Source of the DNA: Gremmenia infestans
Taxonomy: Eukaryota > Ascomycota > Leotiomycetes > Helotiales > Hamatocanthoscyphaceae
Assembly (NCBI GenBank): GCA_032629725.1
Contig: JAFEVB010000020.1
Location: 270,501 to 334,500 of the forward strand
Direction: 5' to 3'
DNA: 64,000 nucleotides
Made by a program: the position numbers and the translations under genes. The notes under the pieces were generated by a model that did not search any database, had not been told where the DNA came from, and saw only the letters and a list, made by a program, of their open reading frames with translations. The stretch's first letter is position 1. The number at the start of each line of letters is the position of its first letter. Shown piece by piece: positions 13,163 to 24,188 of this stretch.

Positions 13163-14962
13163 ATGGACATGGACCTGGACCTGGATGCACCTCGTGGTCC
13201 TCGCCATAGTAGCAGTATAGTTGGAAACTCTCATGGCTGTTGGACTTGTCGACTCCGGCGCAAAAAATGCGACGAGCAACGCCCTGTGTGTGACACCTGC
13301 GCTACACTCCATATCAACTGCTACTACAACCAAGACAAACCGGGATGGATGGATGGCGGCGTGAGACAGGAAGAGATGGCCGAGGAGCTCAAGCGCGAAG
13401 TTAAAGAAAAGGCACACCTCCGCCGTGGAGAGCGCGCGCTTCATACCTCTAGCATCCGCGTCAGACTTCCACCCCAAGTTCCCCAAATATCCACTGAGGT
13501 GGCTACTCACGTAAATAATCTCTTTAAGACATCTTCAAATAATCAGGAGCCACACTTTCAACATGGGCCTGATTCTACGCTTACCTGCAAAGATGCTGGT
13601 GAAAGTGGAAGTCTAGCTTTCGGCCAGTCCGACACGGTTCTTATCATGTTTTACCTTGAGAATTTATTCCCCTTCCTGTTCCCATTTTACCGCCCTTCTG
13701 TTCTTCACGGTGGTAGAACATGGATTCTGGAAATGATGATGAAAAGTCTGGTTATGCGGCAGGCTACTTTATGCCAAAGCTCCTATTTTTTCTCCCTCGC
13801 GCATGGCACGACCACTCGCGATCTAGTTTGGGAGACAGTGCTCAAGCAGACCAGAGATGCATTTGGTGTGCTAGGACAAGCGCTGCAAGTTATTCACGGG
13901 TCCGAAATCACCGAACATCTGCCTGGCGCTATCAGAATCATGGCAAGCGTTATGCAGATACAACGTTTCGAGATCGCTATCTCGAGCTTTGGCAACTGCC
14001 AATCGCATCTAAATGCCGCTTTGGCCCTTTTCAAACAGGTCCTCGACAGCCCTGGCCCTGTCGATCCGGCAAGGCTCAGTTCAAACTTCAACACTATCAT
14101 AAGTCGACTAAGGCCTCCATGGGCTTACCCTGCCTGCCAGTCTCTGTATCTCCATATTCCAAGTGCCGAACAGGCTGCTTTCCGCTTCTCGTCGGCACTT
14201 CTGATATTTGATGATATTATTGCTAGTACAGTACTTCTGGAGCAACCTAGACTCTACGAATACCACTGCAGCCTCCTTGGTAATATCGATGGCACTGGTC
14301 CAGCTATTAATCTTGAGACTGTTGTAGGATGTCAAAATTGGACGTTACAGCAAATCAGCGAGATTTCAGTGCTTGACGCGTGGAAACAGCAATGTAAGCG
14401 AGCCGGAAGTCTCGATGTCATGGAGCTGGTCCACCGCGCCACAGCAATCAAGGACTCGTTGGAAGTGCAACTTACGCAGCTCGAAAGTGATTCAGTCGTC
14501 ATTCCCAAAGAAGATAGCAGTTTACTAGATGCCTTTACAGCAGACTATGGCCAGCACCCCAAACCACCGGCCAGCCAGAACTATTTGGTTACTCGTGTCT
14601 GGGCGCATGCAGCGCAACTTTATCTATTTATCGTTGTGTCCGGATGGCAGCCCGCTAGTATTGATGTGCACTATCACGTTGGTCGAATTATCGAGCTGCT
14701 ATCGCGTCAAATATCACCACCGGCATTGCTGCGCACCATGGTGTGGCCATTCTGTGTAGCGGGCTGCCTTGCAGAGCCAGCACAAGAGGCTCAATTTCGA
14801 GGAATGGTGGATAGCTTACAACCTCCAAGCGTTTTTGGCACGGTACGCAAGGCACTTGAGATCATGGAGAGTGTATGGAGAAACCAGGACGCAGGAGATG
14901 CCGCGAACCGCGACCTAGCTAAGTGCTTTGGAAGCCAAGGTGATCTGGTATTACTTGTTTAG
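13163..14962 (+). CDS. Zn2Cys6 transcription factor
   Basis: A single 599-codon exon. Residues about 27-54 form a Zn(II)2Cys6 binuclear cluster (CWTCRLRRKKCDEQRPVCDTC...C), the DNA-binding domain of Gal4-type fungal regulators. A basic, charged linker follows. The rest resembles the fungal-specific transcription factor domain (Fungal_trans_2 type), an all-helical region, and includes WILEMMMKSLVMRQATL and a C-terminal IMESVWRN segment. It would act in the nucleus on paired CGG-like triplets. It faces the small SDR gene tail-to-tail, with 185 bp between stop codons. Its targets are unknown; neighbouring metabolic genes are candidates only by proximity. The ATG at 13163 begins an Asp/Met repeat (MDMDLDLD). 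Confidence 0.9.
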   Translation: MDMDLDLDAPRGPRHSSSIVGNSHGCWTCRLRRKKCDEQRPVCDTCATLHINCYYNQDKPGWMDGGVRQEEMAEELKREVKEKAHLRRGERALHTSSIRVRLPPQVPQISTEVATHVNNLFKTSSNNQEPHFQHGPDSTLTCKDAGESGSLAFGQSDTVLIMFYLENLFPFLFPFYRPSVLHGGRTWILEMMMKSLVMRQATLCQSSYFFSLAHGTTTRDLVWETVLKQTRDAFGVLGQALQVIHGSEITEHLPGAIRIMASVMQIQRFEIAISSFGNCQSHLNAALALFKQVLDSPGPVDPARLSSNFNTIISRLRPPWAYPACQSLYLHIPSAEQAAFRFSSALLIFDDIIASTVLLEQPRLYEYHCSLLGNIDGTGPAINLETVVGCQNWTLQQISEISVLDAWKQQCKRAGSLDVMELVHRATAIKDSLEVQLTQLESDSVVIPKEDSSLLDAFTADYGQHPKPPASQNYLVTRVWAHAAQLYLFIVVSGWQPASIDVHYHVGRIIELLSRQISPPALLRTMVWPFCVAGCLAEPAQEAQFRGMVDSLQPPSVFGTVRKALEIMESVWRNQDAGDAANRDLAKCFGSQGDLVLLV

Positions 14963-15147
14963 AAGAATACTCATGTAAGACACGAGGGCCTTCTCTCTGC
15001 TATTTTCAGGGTATTTGATCCAAGACATTGCCAATGATATTGAATTTTATCTAACTTTCCTCTAGATTCTCATCCCATCTTTTAACATGCACACCTGGTG
15101 CATCAAGACTCTGAACCTTCCCGAATGGTCATTAAAGCTTGAACTTC

Positions 15148-15904
15148 TTACTTGAATTGGACATAACCCTTGCCCTTCACAAAAGTGGCGTGCCAAGGAA
15201 CATTCCCCTCATGGTCTGCCAACTGCGAAAAGAAATCGCCGTGGGCGGGGCCGTCGATCTCATGCCCCCCAATTGTACCATCTTCCTTGCGCTCATCGGC
15301 ATAAAAGAGTCTGAGGAGCCGAGCATGTCAGAACCGATTTACTGGGGAAATTCTGTTTGGAGACTCACCGAAATCCTCGGGGTGCAAGCGTCATGTCAGC
15401 AAGCCCAATCCAGAATGCCGAAGCCGACTTGCCCATGCCTAAAGTCAACATCATTGGCATGGGAATAATGGAGACGTTCAAGATGTTGCCGGTGTATATG
15501 AATGTCTTCTTGGTGTCCTTGGGCAGTGTCTCCCAGCCGCTGATAGCCTGCTGCGCTGCGACATACGGGCTAATAGTGTTGATGTTCAAATCAGACGTAA
15601 CAGTCTCCGCTGTGACCGAAAGAACTACATCCTTATCGGAAGGCATAGAGAGCGCCCCTGCGTTGTAGACAACGACGCTTGGAGCGGTATGAAACTCGGT
15701 CTTGACTGCCTCGAACAGTGCTGGGATCGAGTCGGGCTTGGTGAAGTCTGCCTTGAGGGAGAGGAAGCCTTCGGCGGTTTTGGCGCCTGTTCCCTTCCGA
15801 GACGCAACTGCGACTTTGTAGCCGTTGCTTGCGAATGTCTCGGCGACGGAGGCGCCAACCCTGGGCCCGGATCCGAGGATAAGCACGACAGAGTTTGCTG
15901 CCAT
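15148..15904 (-). CDS. short-chain dehydrogenase/reductase, atypical active site
   Basis: Two exons, 15904-15369 and 15310-15148, are joined across a 58-nt GTGAGT...CAG intron and give 232 residues. The N-terminal LILGSGPRVGASVAETFA is a Rossmann glycine loop (GxGPRxG in place of TGxxxGxG), so NAD(P) binding is expected. VVVYNAGA is the counterpart of the NNAG strand. The canonical YxxxK is not intact: Lys lies in LTLGMGKSASA, but the position four residues before it is Leu instead of Tyr. This variant form recurs among fungal SDRs as far as I recall, so it need not mean a dead enzyme. Substrate unknown. It is cytosolic by sequence (no signal or membrane helix). It is divergent from the dioxygenase pseudogene upstream. 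Confidence 0.85.
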
Positions 15905-16665
15905 TGTGATATATTTTTCTAGTGGATGGGAAATATGAGATTTAGGATGTTTGGGCTACAAAAATGCTCAGATATGGGATGGAAGATGAGGATTATGTTG
16001 GAGCGGATACGCCTTGTCTTTATACTCCTTGGAGTCTACACTCAATCGCACCGCTTTAATCCCATGCGTTTTATCCCCGAGGATTTGAAATCGATCCTCT
16101 TCCTCGAAGGGTTTGAGAGCATGCAAGTGACTATGCTCTAAACGCAGTTGAAAGTCGAGCAGGCGCAATGGCACCACACCATTCCTCATACTAGTACCGG
16201 AGTAAATCATGTTGTACGACACAGTCGATAGTGGTCTATAAGCCGCGCGCATTGATCCGCAAATATGTAGGCCGCGCGGGGTGGGTCCTGAAAGTTACAT
16301 AAGCCGCGCGGGGTGGGTCTGGGCTTCTAATCCACTAATGTCTCTTCAAAGACATTTTGAGAGCTATGGAATCGGATGTGATTGGCTTGAAAGAACTCAT
16401 CAATACTATGGTTTGCGGAAATGTCTTTGAAACTGAAGTTCATCACACAAAAACGTGCATACGTTACAGGACATCGAACCCCGAGCACGCGCGCCGGTCT
16501 TCTAAATTCCAATCATCTCCGTATTTGATGAGGGATTTATCAGCTTTCTGGCTGAATGATGGCATTTATTGATAACGATGTATTCGCAGCGCGCCTATTT
16601 ATTCCCTATATCTCGCAAGACACCAAAAAGTCGGGGGGAAGCAGGACATAGTAATTTATGGACTT
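15905..16665. other. divergent intergenic region
   Basis: This is the shared upstream region of the SDR gene (-) and the dioxygenase relic (+). It holds a GC-rich direct-repeat set (listed separately) and short open frames with no conserved content. Confidence 0.55.
16238..16319. repeat. GC-rich direct repeats with GCCGCGCGGGGTGGGTC core
   Basis: The 17-bp core GCCGCGCGGGGTGGGTC occurs at 16271-16287 and again at 16303-16319, a 32-bp period. A third, shorter match (AAGCCGCGCG) starts near 16240. They lie in an otherwise AT-rich divergent promoter. They could be regulator sites, or the product of small tandem duplication. Confidence 0.7.
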
Positions 16666-17556
16666 ATGTCCCTGACGCCATCACCCAACCGTTCAGCTAT
16701 TCGTTCAAGATACAAATACTTTGCTGTCCTCCTTGTCATCTTTGCCATCCCTCTCATTTATGGCACCACCTACTCGTACACAAGAAGCATCTGGCAAATT
16801 CCCACCCTACAATCAACCGCAGGAGCCGCAAGTATGGGTTCTGATTCCTCACGTCCCAAAGCTCTTCACGAACACCCGTTTACTTCCTCGGCATTGGCGG
16901 GCCCAACTTCATGGAAAATACGGAGCATCCTGCGTATTCCACACTGGCGGCAATCGGGCAGGAGATCACGACGAAAGTCAAGCCAAAGGCAGTGGATGTC
17001 TTCTCTGCCCACTGGCAAGATGGCCCGAGCAAGGTTAGTATCAATGTCGCCGAGCAGACGGATATCATCTATGATTCTTACGGCTTTCCACCGCATTACT
17101 ACGAATACAAGTTTCCGTACAAGGGGAGCCCGGAAGTGGGCCAGGCACTGGAAAGCCTGCGGGCATTTTAATCGTTGGCGCGGAAATGGCTGTGCACAAT
17201 CTGCGTGACTTCCGCACCATACGGGACACCGGCAAGACCATGCCGTAAGGGAATCCCACTGGCAACATAAAATTGTCTGTGTTCCTACTAACGCTATTTA
17301 GTTAAGTTACACCTTCAGCTTTGATGGGGCATTGAAAGAAGCTGCCAGCGCAGAACAAGAGGAACGTCGGGCGAAGATGTTGACTTTGATGGAGCGAAGT
17401 GACGCCCGGAAGGCACATCCAAGCTTGGAGCATATTCTTCCGATTCATGTTGCTGCGGGTGCTGCAGGATCGGACATCGGCGACCAATTGTGGACTTTTC
17501 CAGAATTGAGTTTGAGTTGGGCGCAATATCGTTTTGGGAAAGTTGAAGCAGCGTAA
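16666..17556 (+). pseudogene. extradiol aromatic ring-cleavage dioxygenase (LigB/DODA-type) pseudogene
   Basis: Matches to the LigB-type extradiol dioxygenase family are spread over three frames. An N-terminal membrane helix (FAVLLVIFAIPLIYG) is in the first. PVYFLGIGGPNFMENTEHP, VDVFSAHWQDGPSK and YGFPPHYYEYKFPYKGSPEVGQ are in the second. ILIVGAEMAVHNLRDFRTI is in the third, followed after a conserved intron (from about 17250, GTAAGG to an AG just before TTACACC) by FPELSLSWAQYRFG. Between VGQ and ALESLR the central segment that normally carries the DHGVW motif is missing, roughly 60-70 codons judged from the family. The first metal-ligand His (GHGGPN in relatives) is Ile here. With two frame breaks, an internal deletion and a lost ligand, it cannot make an active enzyme. 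Relatives cleave catechol-type rings, e.g. DOPA. Confidence 0.8.
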
Positions 17557-17892
17557 AATAGCAGCATCAAACCAAAGCAATTCAGATTAACAGGTATTTT
17601 TGGTACTCGGATGAAATCAACCGTCGCTGATCAATTCCAAGAAAGTGATAGCATTGTTAGGATGTCACAGTCATGCCTATTAGTTTGGGAAATAGGAAAA
17701 GCACCAAACCTTGGTACAGTAATGAGGCATGGGTATAAGAAGTGAAGTAAGCCTATAGTATTAAAAGTTGCAGGTTTTATATTAGACCCAATGGAACGCA
17801 TGACTTGTCACGCGCCCAATGGAAAAGGATCCATTTTACACCACCACATTCCCATGATAGCAATCAATCATATAATTCGTTTCCGGCAATAC
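17557..17892. other. short convergent intergenic region
   Basis: This 336 bp lies between the 3' ends of two decayed genes. I see nothing in it. Confidence 0.6.
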
Positions 17893-19125
17893 TTACAAGA
17901 GAGCAAGACTTCCAATCATCAAACCAACCGAAATCAAGAAACAGCTGGGAATGCTGGCCTTGGCGCCCGCTGTCACAGCTGTAGGAACGGCGGCACTGCC
18001 ACTTTGTGTACTGGTAGCTCCCGCTTCAAGCTTCTTCCCGCCATTTGAAGCCGTAGCTTTGATTGGGGCTGGGGACAGTGCTGCCGCTGCCGATGCAGTT
18101 GGGAAGACTTGCACCATCGAGTTCGACATCGGGTAGAATGGGACATTGGTACTCGCAGTTGGGCAGTACGTATTCTGGTAAGGGAGGTTGATGGTCGCAA
18201 GCACGTTTGTCGTCAATGAAGGTCCAGTGAGGGTCATACTTTTGACCTGTGTAAGCGTGGCGTACACATCGAATGTTTCGACGATGGGTTCGCAGGTTGT
18301 GAGTACTACGGCGTTGGTTGCGCCGGGGTTACTGGACCAGTGCTTAGGCCGGGGGTAGTGCAGCCGATAGTGGCTGGTACTGAAGCCGCGACAGAGGTCG
18401 CCGATGAAGGTGGTGCGGGGAAGTGTGTCTGCGTAACGGGGCTGTTTGTTGAATTAGCATGTATTTTTCTTCTTGGAGAAACAATGGGAGTAAAGCCGCA
18501 TCTGAAGGATGGAATTTGACTTACCACACGGTTGTGTAGGCATAGACGGTATTGGTTTGTATGACTGGTGACTGGTGACTGGAGAGATGCCGGGCAGTTA
18601 ACGACGTTGGCAAGGCAGGATGTGGGGGTGCTCGTAGAAACACTGGATATCGTTCTTGTTGTTAGATCCCTGGCCGCTGTGGTTGATGAGTTTCCGTATG
18701 GAGCAGCGCCTGTAGATATCTTCTGAGTTCCGCCTGTACCGGTGCTGAGAGGTAAGATGCTTCCTCAAACGCTCGTTGAAGTGATGCTGCTGTGGACCGC
18801 AGATGACGGGTTGAGTGCTGTAGCTGTGCTCTTTGCCGCCGATGAAGTATTCTCTTGGGCACGAGGGGCAGTGGTAGAGATTACCATCTTACTAGTAGCG
18901 ACAAATGGCGCCGTTGAAATATGCCCCGGAGATGTAGGACAGCAGGCATTACTAATTTGTACTTGTACGAAGTTACTCTGTATTAATAGAATATAGGAAA
19001 CTATAACCAAGTTGTTCAAGAGTTATAATTTCTGAGCATTACCTATCATAGGGACTCAGGGGCTTACACGAAGCCGACACAGAAGTCGATCCAGAGGCGG
19101 AAATGGAGTCTGTCAATTTGATCAT
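17893..19125 (-). pseudogene. Thr/Ser-rich GPI-type surface protein, decayed
   Basis: Pieces in transcription order: an exon from the ATG at 19125 (MIKLTDSISASGSTSVSAS); an intron with GTAATG donor; a long Ser/Thr-rich exon (SNFVQVQISNACCPTSPG onward); a TGA stop just before GSILPLSTGTGGTQ in the same frame; an intron at about 18530-18440; then TGPSLTTNVLATINLPYQ and a C-terminal hydrophobic tail (ASIPSCFLISVGLMIGSLALL) typical of GPI attachment. Besides the in-frame TGA, the last part lies one frame off the preceding Pro/Ala/Thr-rich segment with no clean intron to explain it. No clear signal peptide is seen at the 5' end, so the true start may be lost. The original product was probably a cell-wall or plasma-membrane glycoprotein. 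An unusual splicing pattern remains an alternative. Confidence 0.6.
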
Positions 19126-21452
19126 GTTGGCGTCGTGTCTATGAGATAAGACATGCGGAGTGAGAGCGAGTAAGGGGCTGTTGGCGTTTTTTGAACGTTT
19201 GACCATTTACGCCAGGCGGCTCGCTTATATCCGCCGCCCCTTTTCCCGCCATCTAACGCAAGCTTAATCCGTCGGGGCAGCTTTCGAAGGAAGTAAGAAG
19301 GGTTCCATAGAGCTAGTCAACAAGTTGATTTGACAAGTATCTACAATTTAGTCTAGTTTGCTATTTGGCATCCACTATGAATTTCTACGTCCTTCAGTAA
19401 CTTCAATTCAGTTCAGTTCATGTGTCGGGATAAAAGTTCACATGTATTACCACATGACTTAGCGCGGATGACTAAGCGAAGCAGAGGCATGGCATGGTGG
19501 CATCACTTCTTCGCCTTGTCATCCACACTTTGACTTAGACACCTAGACGTGATTGACGAAGCAGTTCACATTACTAGCGAATGCCCGTATAAAATATACT
19601 CACTCACGTCCGTTCACCAATCCCCTTTTCCATTAAAAGTTATATGACTGAAATTTTGTCTAACAGTCCACCATTTATGCTCGCGGACTCACTCACCCAC
19701 TCACTCATTTCTATACTTCGCAGTGACAGGTTCCTTAATATGTTGGTTGACCTTGAAGTGTGAGAGCGCTTTCGAGATCCGAAAGCAATCTATGGATAAC
19801 TTTGGAATGCGCAAATCAGATTCACAGATACTCGCAACGGTGAATAAATCCTACACACCCGCTCTCGATTATTATGGCGTGGGCGACCACGTGTTCGGCG
19901 TCCCTTTTCTCGCTTAAGTACTACATACCTTGTGTTAACAAAAGAAAAAAACATGAAAAAGGAAAAAGGAGGAAATAAATAAAACATAATGCACTCAAAA
20001 GAGCAAAACTCACAGGTCACCTATAAGAGGGGACCTATTACTAAACCCTCGGACGGGTTTTATCGAGAAGGAAACTCATGCTCAAGCCAAAGCCAATAAA
20101 GGGTAGCGGCGATGGAAACCCGGATCCATGGGTTTTAAAGTTTGTTGGAGTACATTTGCTTATTTAGCTATATGGATTCACCTGGTATTTCGGGGACTTG
20201 TCGGTCTGAAAGCTGCCGAGGTTTGTAGGTAGGTAGGTACTTACCTACCCAGGTAACAAGATTTGCAGCTGTGAATTGCAGCATATATAAGAGCAATACC
20301 TAGCTAGTTGGACACTCGAGTCTATCTCTCCGGCGACGCTTGAAATTGCTTTTATTTGCTACCTACCCTTAATAAAGCAACTTTCAACGGGGTTTCAATG
20401 AGCTGTGAAGTATACGTACTGGCTGCTATACTCATTCCAGTAATCAATCTTAGGTTGTAATTGAGATGCAATGTAGTGCTTGCCATAGCTACCGGGCAAG
20501 GATCCACACTGGCTGCGACGGCAATGAATGGATTTTACAGAGCAATTTATCGCTAAAGCCTGATAGAATATTATAAAATGATTCGAGGAAAGTATGACCT
20601 TATCTTCATCACCCCAGTCCAGGGGCTCAAGCGAGTTCGGTACGTTATAACTCCGATTGACATAAAATGCCAACTTGTACGCAACATGGCTTGTAATTTT
20701 CACTTCCATCCATTGCCATACGTCATCATGACTGCTATATGATAAATCAGATCTGTTTTAAGTTCTGGTCTCTAAATTCAAGTGAAAAGGAGGCAGAACC
20801 AGCCTCGCGTAGGTAGGCGAAAACATCTGTTCCGGTTGCTTCATGAACCTGACCCGTTCACGGATAAACTACTATGATTCATAAATAAAATAGTTCACTT
20901 GTACGTGCACCTCACTCGTGAATCTTAGCGTAGATTCATGACTAAACTAGCTAAGTTCATGAATCGCTTATATCCATGAATCAACTGGAAAGCATGCAAC
21001 CCCGCCCCGCTAGACATCACCAAGGATCGACCCACGCCGTAGTCATAATGTCACAAAGCGACCTTATAAATAGGCAACCTTCCTCTACAAATCTGTTATG
21101 AGAATTATGCTTTTCTCGCGGAGCGAGAGCTGGGTTTCCGACTAGAAGTGATCAAGTTTGCTGGGATGGTAAATTAGGATTCTCTTAAGACAGTGTAGGT
21201 ATTTTTGAATATACACTATATTTATATGACCAAAGGGGAGAAAAGAGTCGCATACACGTAACGAGCCAGCGCTGAATTTTAATCCCGATTCAGAGCAATG
21301 ATACTGATAAGAACAACGAGAAAGAATCCGTACCCAAGCCAAGTTACAGCAGCCAAAACCCAACAACGCCTGGTATTCGCAAAGAATGAAATTTGAACGG
21401 AAGAGAAGAGGAGAGAGCATCAAGCTCGAGAATTTACTAGAAAAAAGAAAGT
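19126..21452. other. gene-poor intergenic region
   Basis: No ORF here exceeds about 104 codons and none shows a motif. Features seen: a small inverted repeat of GTAGGTA/TACCTAC at about 20227-20250 and a cluster of TTCATGAAT-like words at about 20840-20985 (see findings). The rest is unremarkable AT-rich sequence. Confidence 0.55.
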
Positions 21453-23303
21453 TCACTGTGCAGATATCTCACAAGCCCTTACCACCTCAACCAAAGAACG
21501 CAAGAATGCATCAAGGCACTCCGTCCCAACAGGAGACTCGGGCATGGTTTGCACAAGGCCGCGGATGCACAGCATTAGCCCCTTTTCCAACCTCGTAAGC
21601 GGGGACGCAGAGACTTGGCCATCTCCGAGCTTGTCATGAGTGGCAAGCTCACCGAGAGAGATTCCTAGTATGCTAGCTGCCTTGATTGATGACCTGTCGT
21701 TGAACGGCTGGAGATCACTGATGAATATGTACGCTAGGATGTGTGCGTAGAGAGCTGAGGTGCTGCGTGTGCTATTTGGAAATATGCGGCGGAGGGCTTG
21801 GAGTGCTGCTGGATTTGGAGACTCGTTTTGACAGGGTTGGTAGGCTACACGAGGAATGTCCGTCTGAGGGGTCTGCGAGTACGTTGACCATGAATCGCTC
21901 GTATCCGTTGTGCATGTACTAAATGTAACTCGTCGTTTGTGTTGAGTATTAGATCGAAAAGACGGCGTATCATGATTGAGAAGCGGCAAAGATTGGGGAG
22001 GACTTTTTGACAGATGTTCATCTGATCGGCCGAGAAGTGTTCGGACGCGGACAATGCAGGGTGTGTCGTGCATTAGCTCTGTGACTGGGAAATAGGCAAT
22101 CGAGTCTTCGAGAGCTTCGATAACATCGAGTGTAGAATTCGTGAATGTCAATGATGGGGTTGGTGGATGACCAAATAGTTCCAGATCCGGAAAGATGGGA
22201 AATACTTCGGGATGGAAATCGGTAGAAGAGGCGTGTTGATGTTGACACGGCGAGGCAGGTGGACTGAAAAGTTCGATACTAGATCGCCTTTTGGGTTCAG
22301 GTGAAGTCCAGAATTCTGGCGTAGTTGGAGACTCATCTTCAATCCAGCTTTCATTGCTGAGGTTCGGCGTAACCTGCTTGGCATGTGTACCCTTCAAAGA
22401 CGACAACCTAGGGGGAATGCTGATCGAAAGACTAAATGGACGTCTGGTATTCACTTCGATAACACGGCCCTTCGAAGGAGCCAACGAAGTTGCTTGAGCC
22501 TCGGTGAAGTTAGAAAGAGTTAAACCCAGTGGAGACTAGAAAATTCACCAAAACATCGTCCTCATTATACTCATCATCCTCATCTTCGTCATCGGAAGTG
22601 CTGGCATCACTTAGCCATGACTCGACTTTCCTCGTTTCCGGCATGCTTCTGGACAGAACAGGAGGACGAGAACTAGGACAAGGCCTGGCAAAATTGCCAT
22701 CAGAGTGTCCAGAAGGGCTTCCGAACCAAAAAGCATCATTGGGAACCGGCGATTCACCCATGCATTGGAATGATAACCCCGAGTCTCGACAGAGGTCTGT
22801 TGGGATTGAAGCCCATGGGTTCGTATATTCTCTGTGGTCAGTCATCTGGCCTGCATTTGACGCACTCTGCATGATATTAGTTCGAGGTCTCCTTGGAAGA
22901 AGGGAGATAGATTTACTATAGTCTTATAGTTTCCGTCAATCTCGGTATTGATACTACTGCCGTCGTCCATCGTGTCGCCACAGGAGCTGGGTGGTGAGAT
23001 AGGAAAGTTGCCTAATTGCGGTGACCCAGGTTTGTGGTAGACAGGAGTATCTCTGTATTGAATTCGAATTGGTAAGGGCAGTCGAGTATACTTGCCGTCC
23101 TGCCTTGCTGAGTATCGATCCTCAGGAAATCCTCCGGGTGTTTTTTGAAAGTTGCGGGAACCCAATGTTGATCTATTGAACGGCAGCGAGCTTTCCACAT
23201 CTGCTACCGACCGAGGTGTCAGCTGAAGGGTCAAAGGACCCTTTATGCCAGAGACAAATCTTCTGGTGGAAACAGGCTCTTGTGCTTTCTCTGAGGTGCG
23301 CAT
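21453..23303 (-). CDS. conserved fungal protein of unknown function
   Basis: I join three exons: 23303-22917, 22866-22549 and 22499-21453. The introns are 50 nt (GTAAAT...GCAG) and 49 nt (GTGAAT...CGAG with a TTCTAAC branch site), both in phase 0, giving about 583 residues. Joining is supported because the last segment has no ATG of its own near its start and the intron phases agree. The N-terminal two thirds is low-complexity, Ser/Pro-rich with an acidic run (DDEDEDDEYNEDD). The C-terminal part has a more ordered block, PAALQALRRIFPNSTRS...LYAHILAYIFISDLQ, and a helical end. I do not recognise a named domain. The start at 23303 (MRTSEKAQ) is preferred over an in-frame ATG 16 codons upstream, without strong evidence. 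Confidence 0.7.
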
Positions 23304-24188
23304 TCTGTTCTTTATGTGACATATATATGGAGAAAAGGGCGGGACTTGCATGCATCGTCAACGTGCAGAAGATGCAAAGGAGTTTGAAAGACTGGGTCAA
23401 GTGAAAAGAGTGATACTTCTGCAAGGCATAGGCACGCTGGATGTCCCTAAGGGACATCATGTGAAGCGTGCATGTGGTTTATTCCCACTCCCTTGACTCG
23501 ATGGTTTTAATCATACAGGAGGCAATTTGTCTATCCGGTATAAGGAGCGTCGACAACTTTGCCGAGGGGAAGGAAAGTGGTGGCGGTGAGATCAACAATG
23601 AATTGACAGATATATGCGTGTCTTGCAGCTGAGGGGATATTTATGATATATCAGAAGTGTCCGACAAGATCCTGCAAGGGATCTGTTCCCCGCGGGCCGC
23701 GGAAGCTGCTTTGGGGAAATGGTGAGTTACTGCTCATCTGGTAAGATACACTAACATGGGCGGACAGAGAAAGAAAGGATCGTGGGAATGTAGAATATAT
23801 ATGTTCATGTACTTAGATGCAGAGGCAAGAAGGACGAGGCGAGTGAAGGAAGCAAAAAGGAGGGGTGAGAAGTTTGCCGACAGAGCAAACTGGGCCGCGG
23901 CCGCATCCTGTTCCAGAATCGTAAAAGTAAATATATTTTTCTGCCACCACCAAGAATCTGAAACGGGTACCAACACCACCACCACCACCACAGCTGCAGA
24001 TCCCCCGCATATTCCTTGTCTTACAAATCGCATTCAACCATTGTATGCTTTGTAAGTTCGAAGACCTAGACCTGATCTTCATTTGACGAGTCGCATTCTC
24101 CCGCTGCGTACTCTCTCCAGGACAGCAGAGAATTTCGCTCGAGACCTCTACTACAAGACTCAAGCTGGCTACACGGTGAAAACTAGAC
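23304..24188. other. divergent promoter region
   Basis: This is 885 bp between the unknown-function gene (-) and IPI3 (+). A CAC-rich trinucleotide run (ACCACCACCACCACCA) lies at about 23970-23990. No ORF is supported. Confidence 0.55.
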
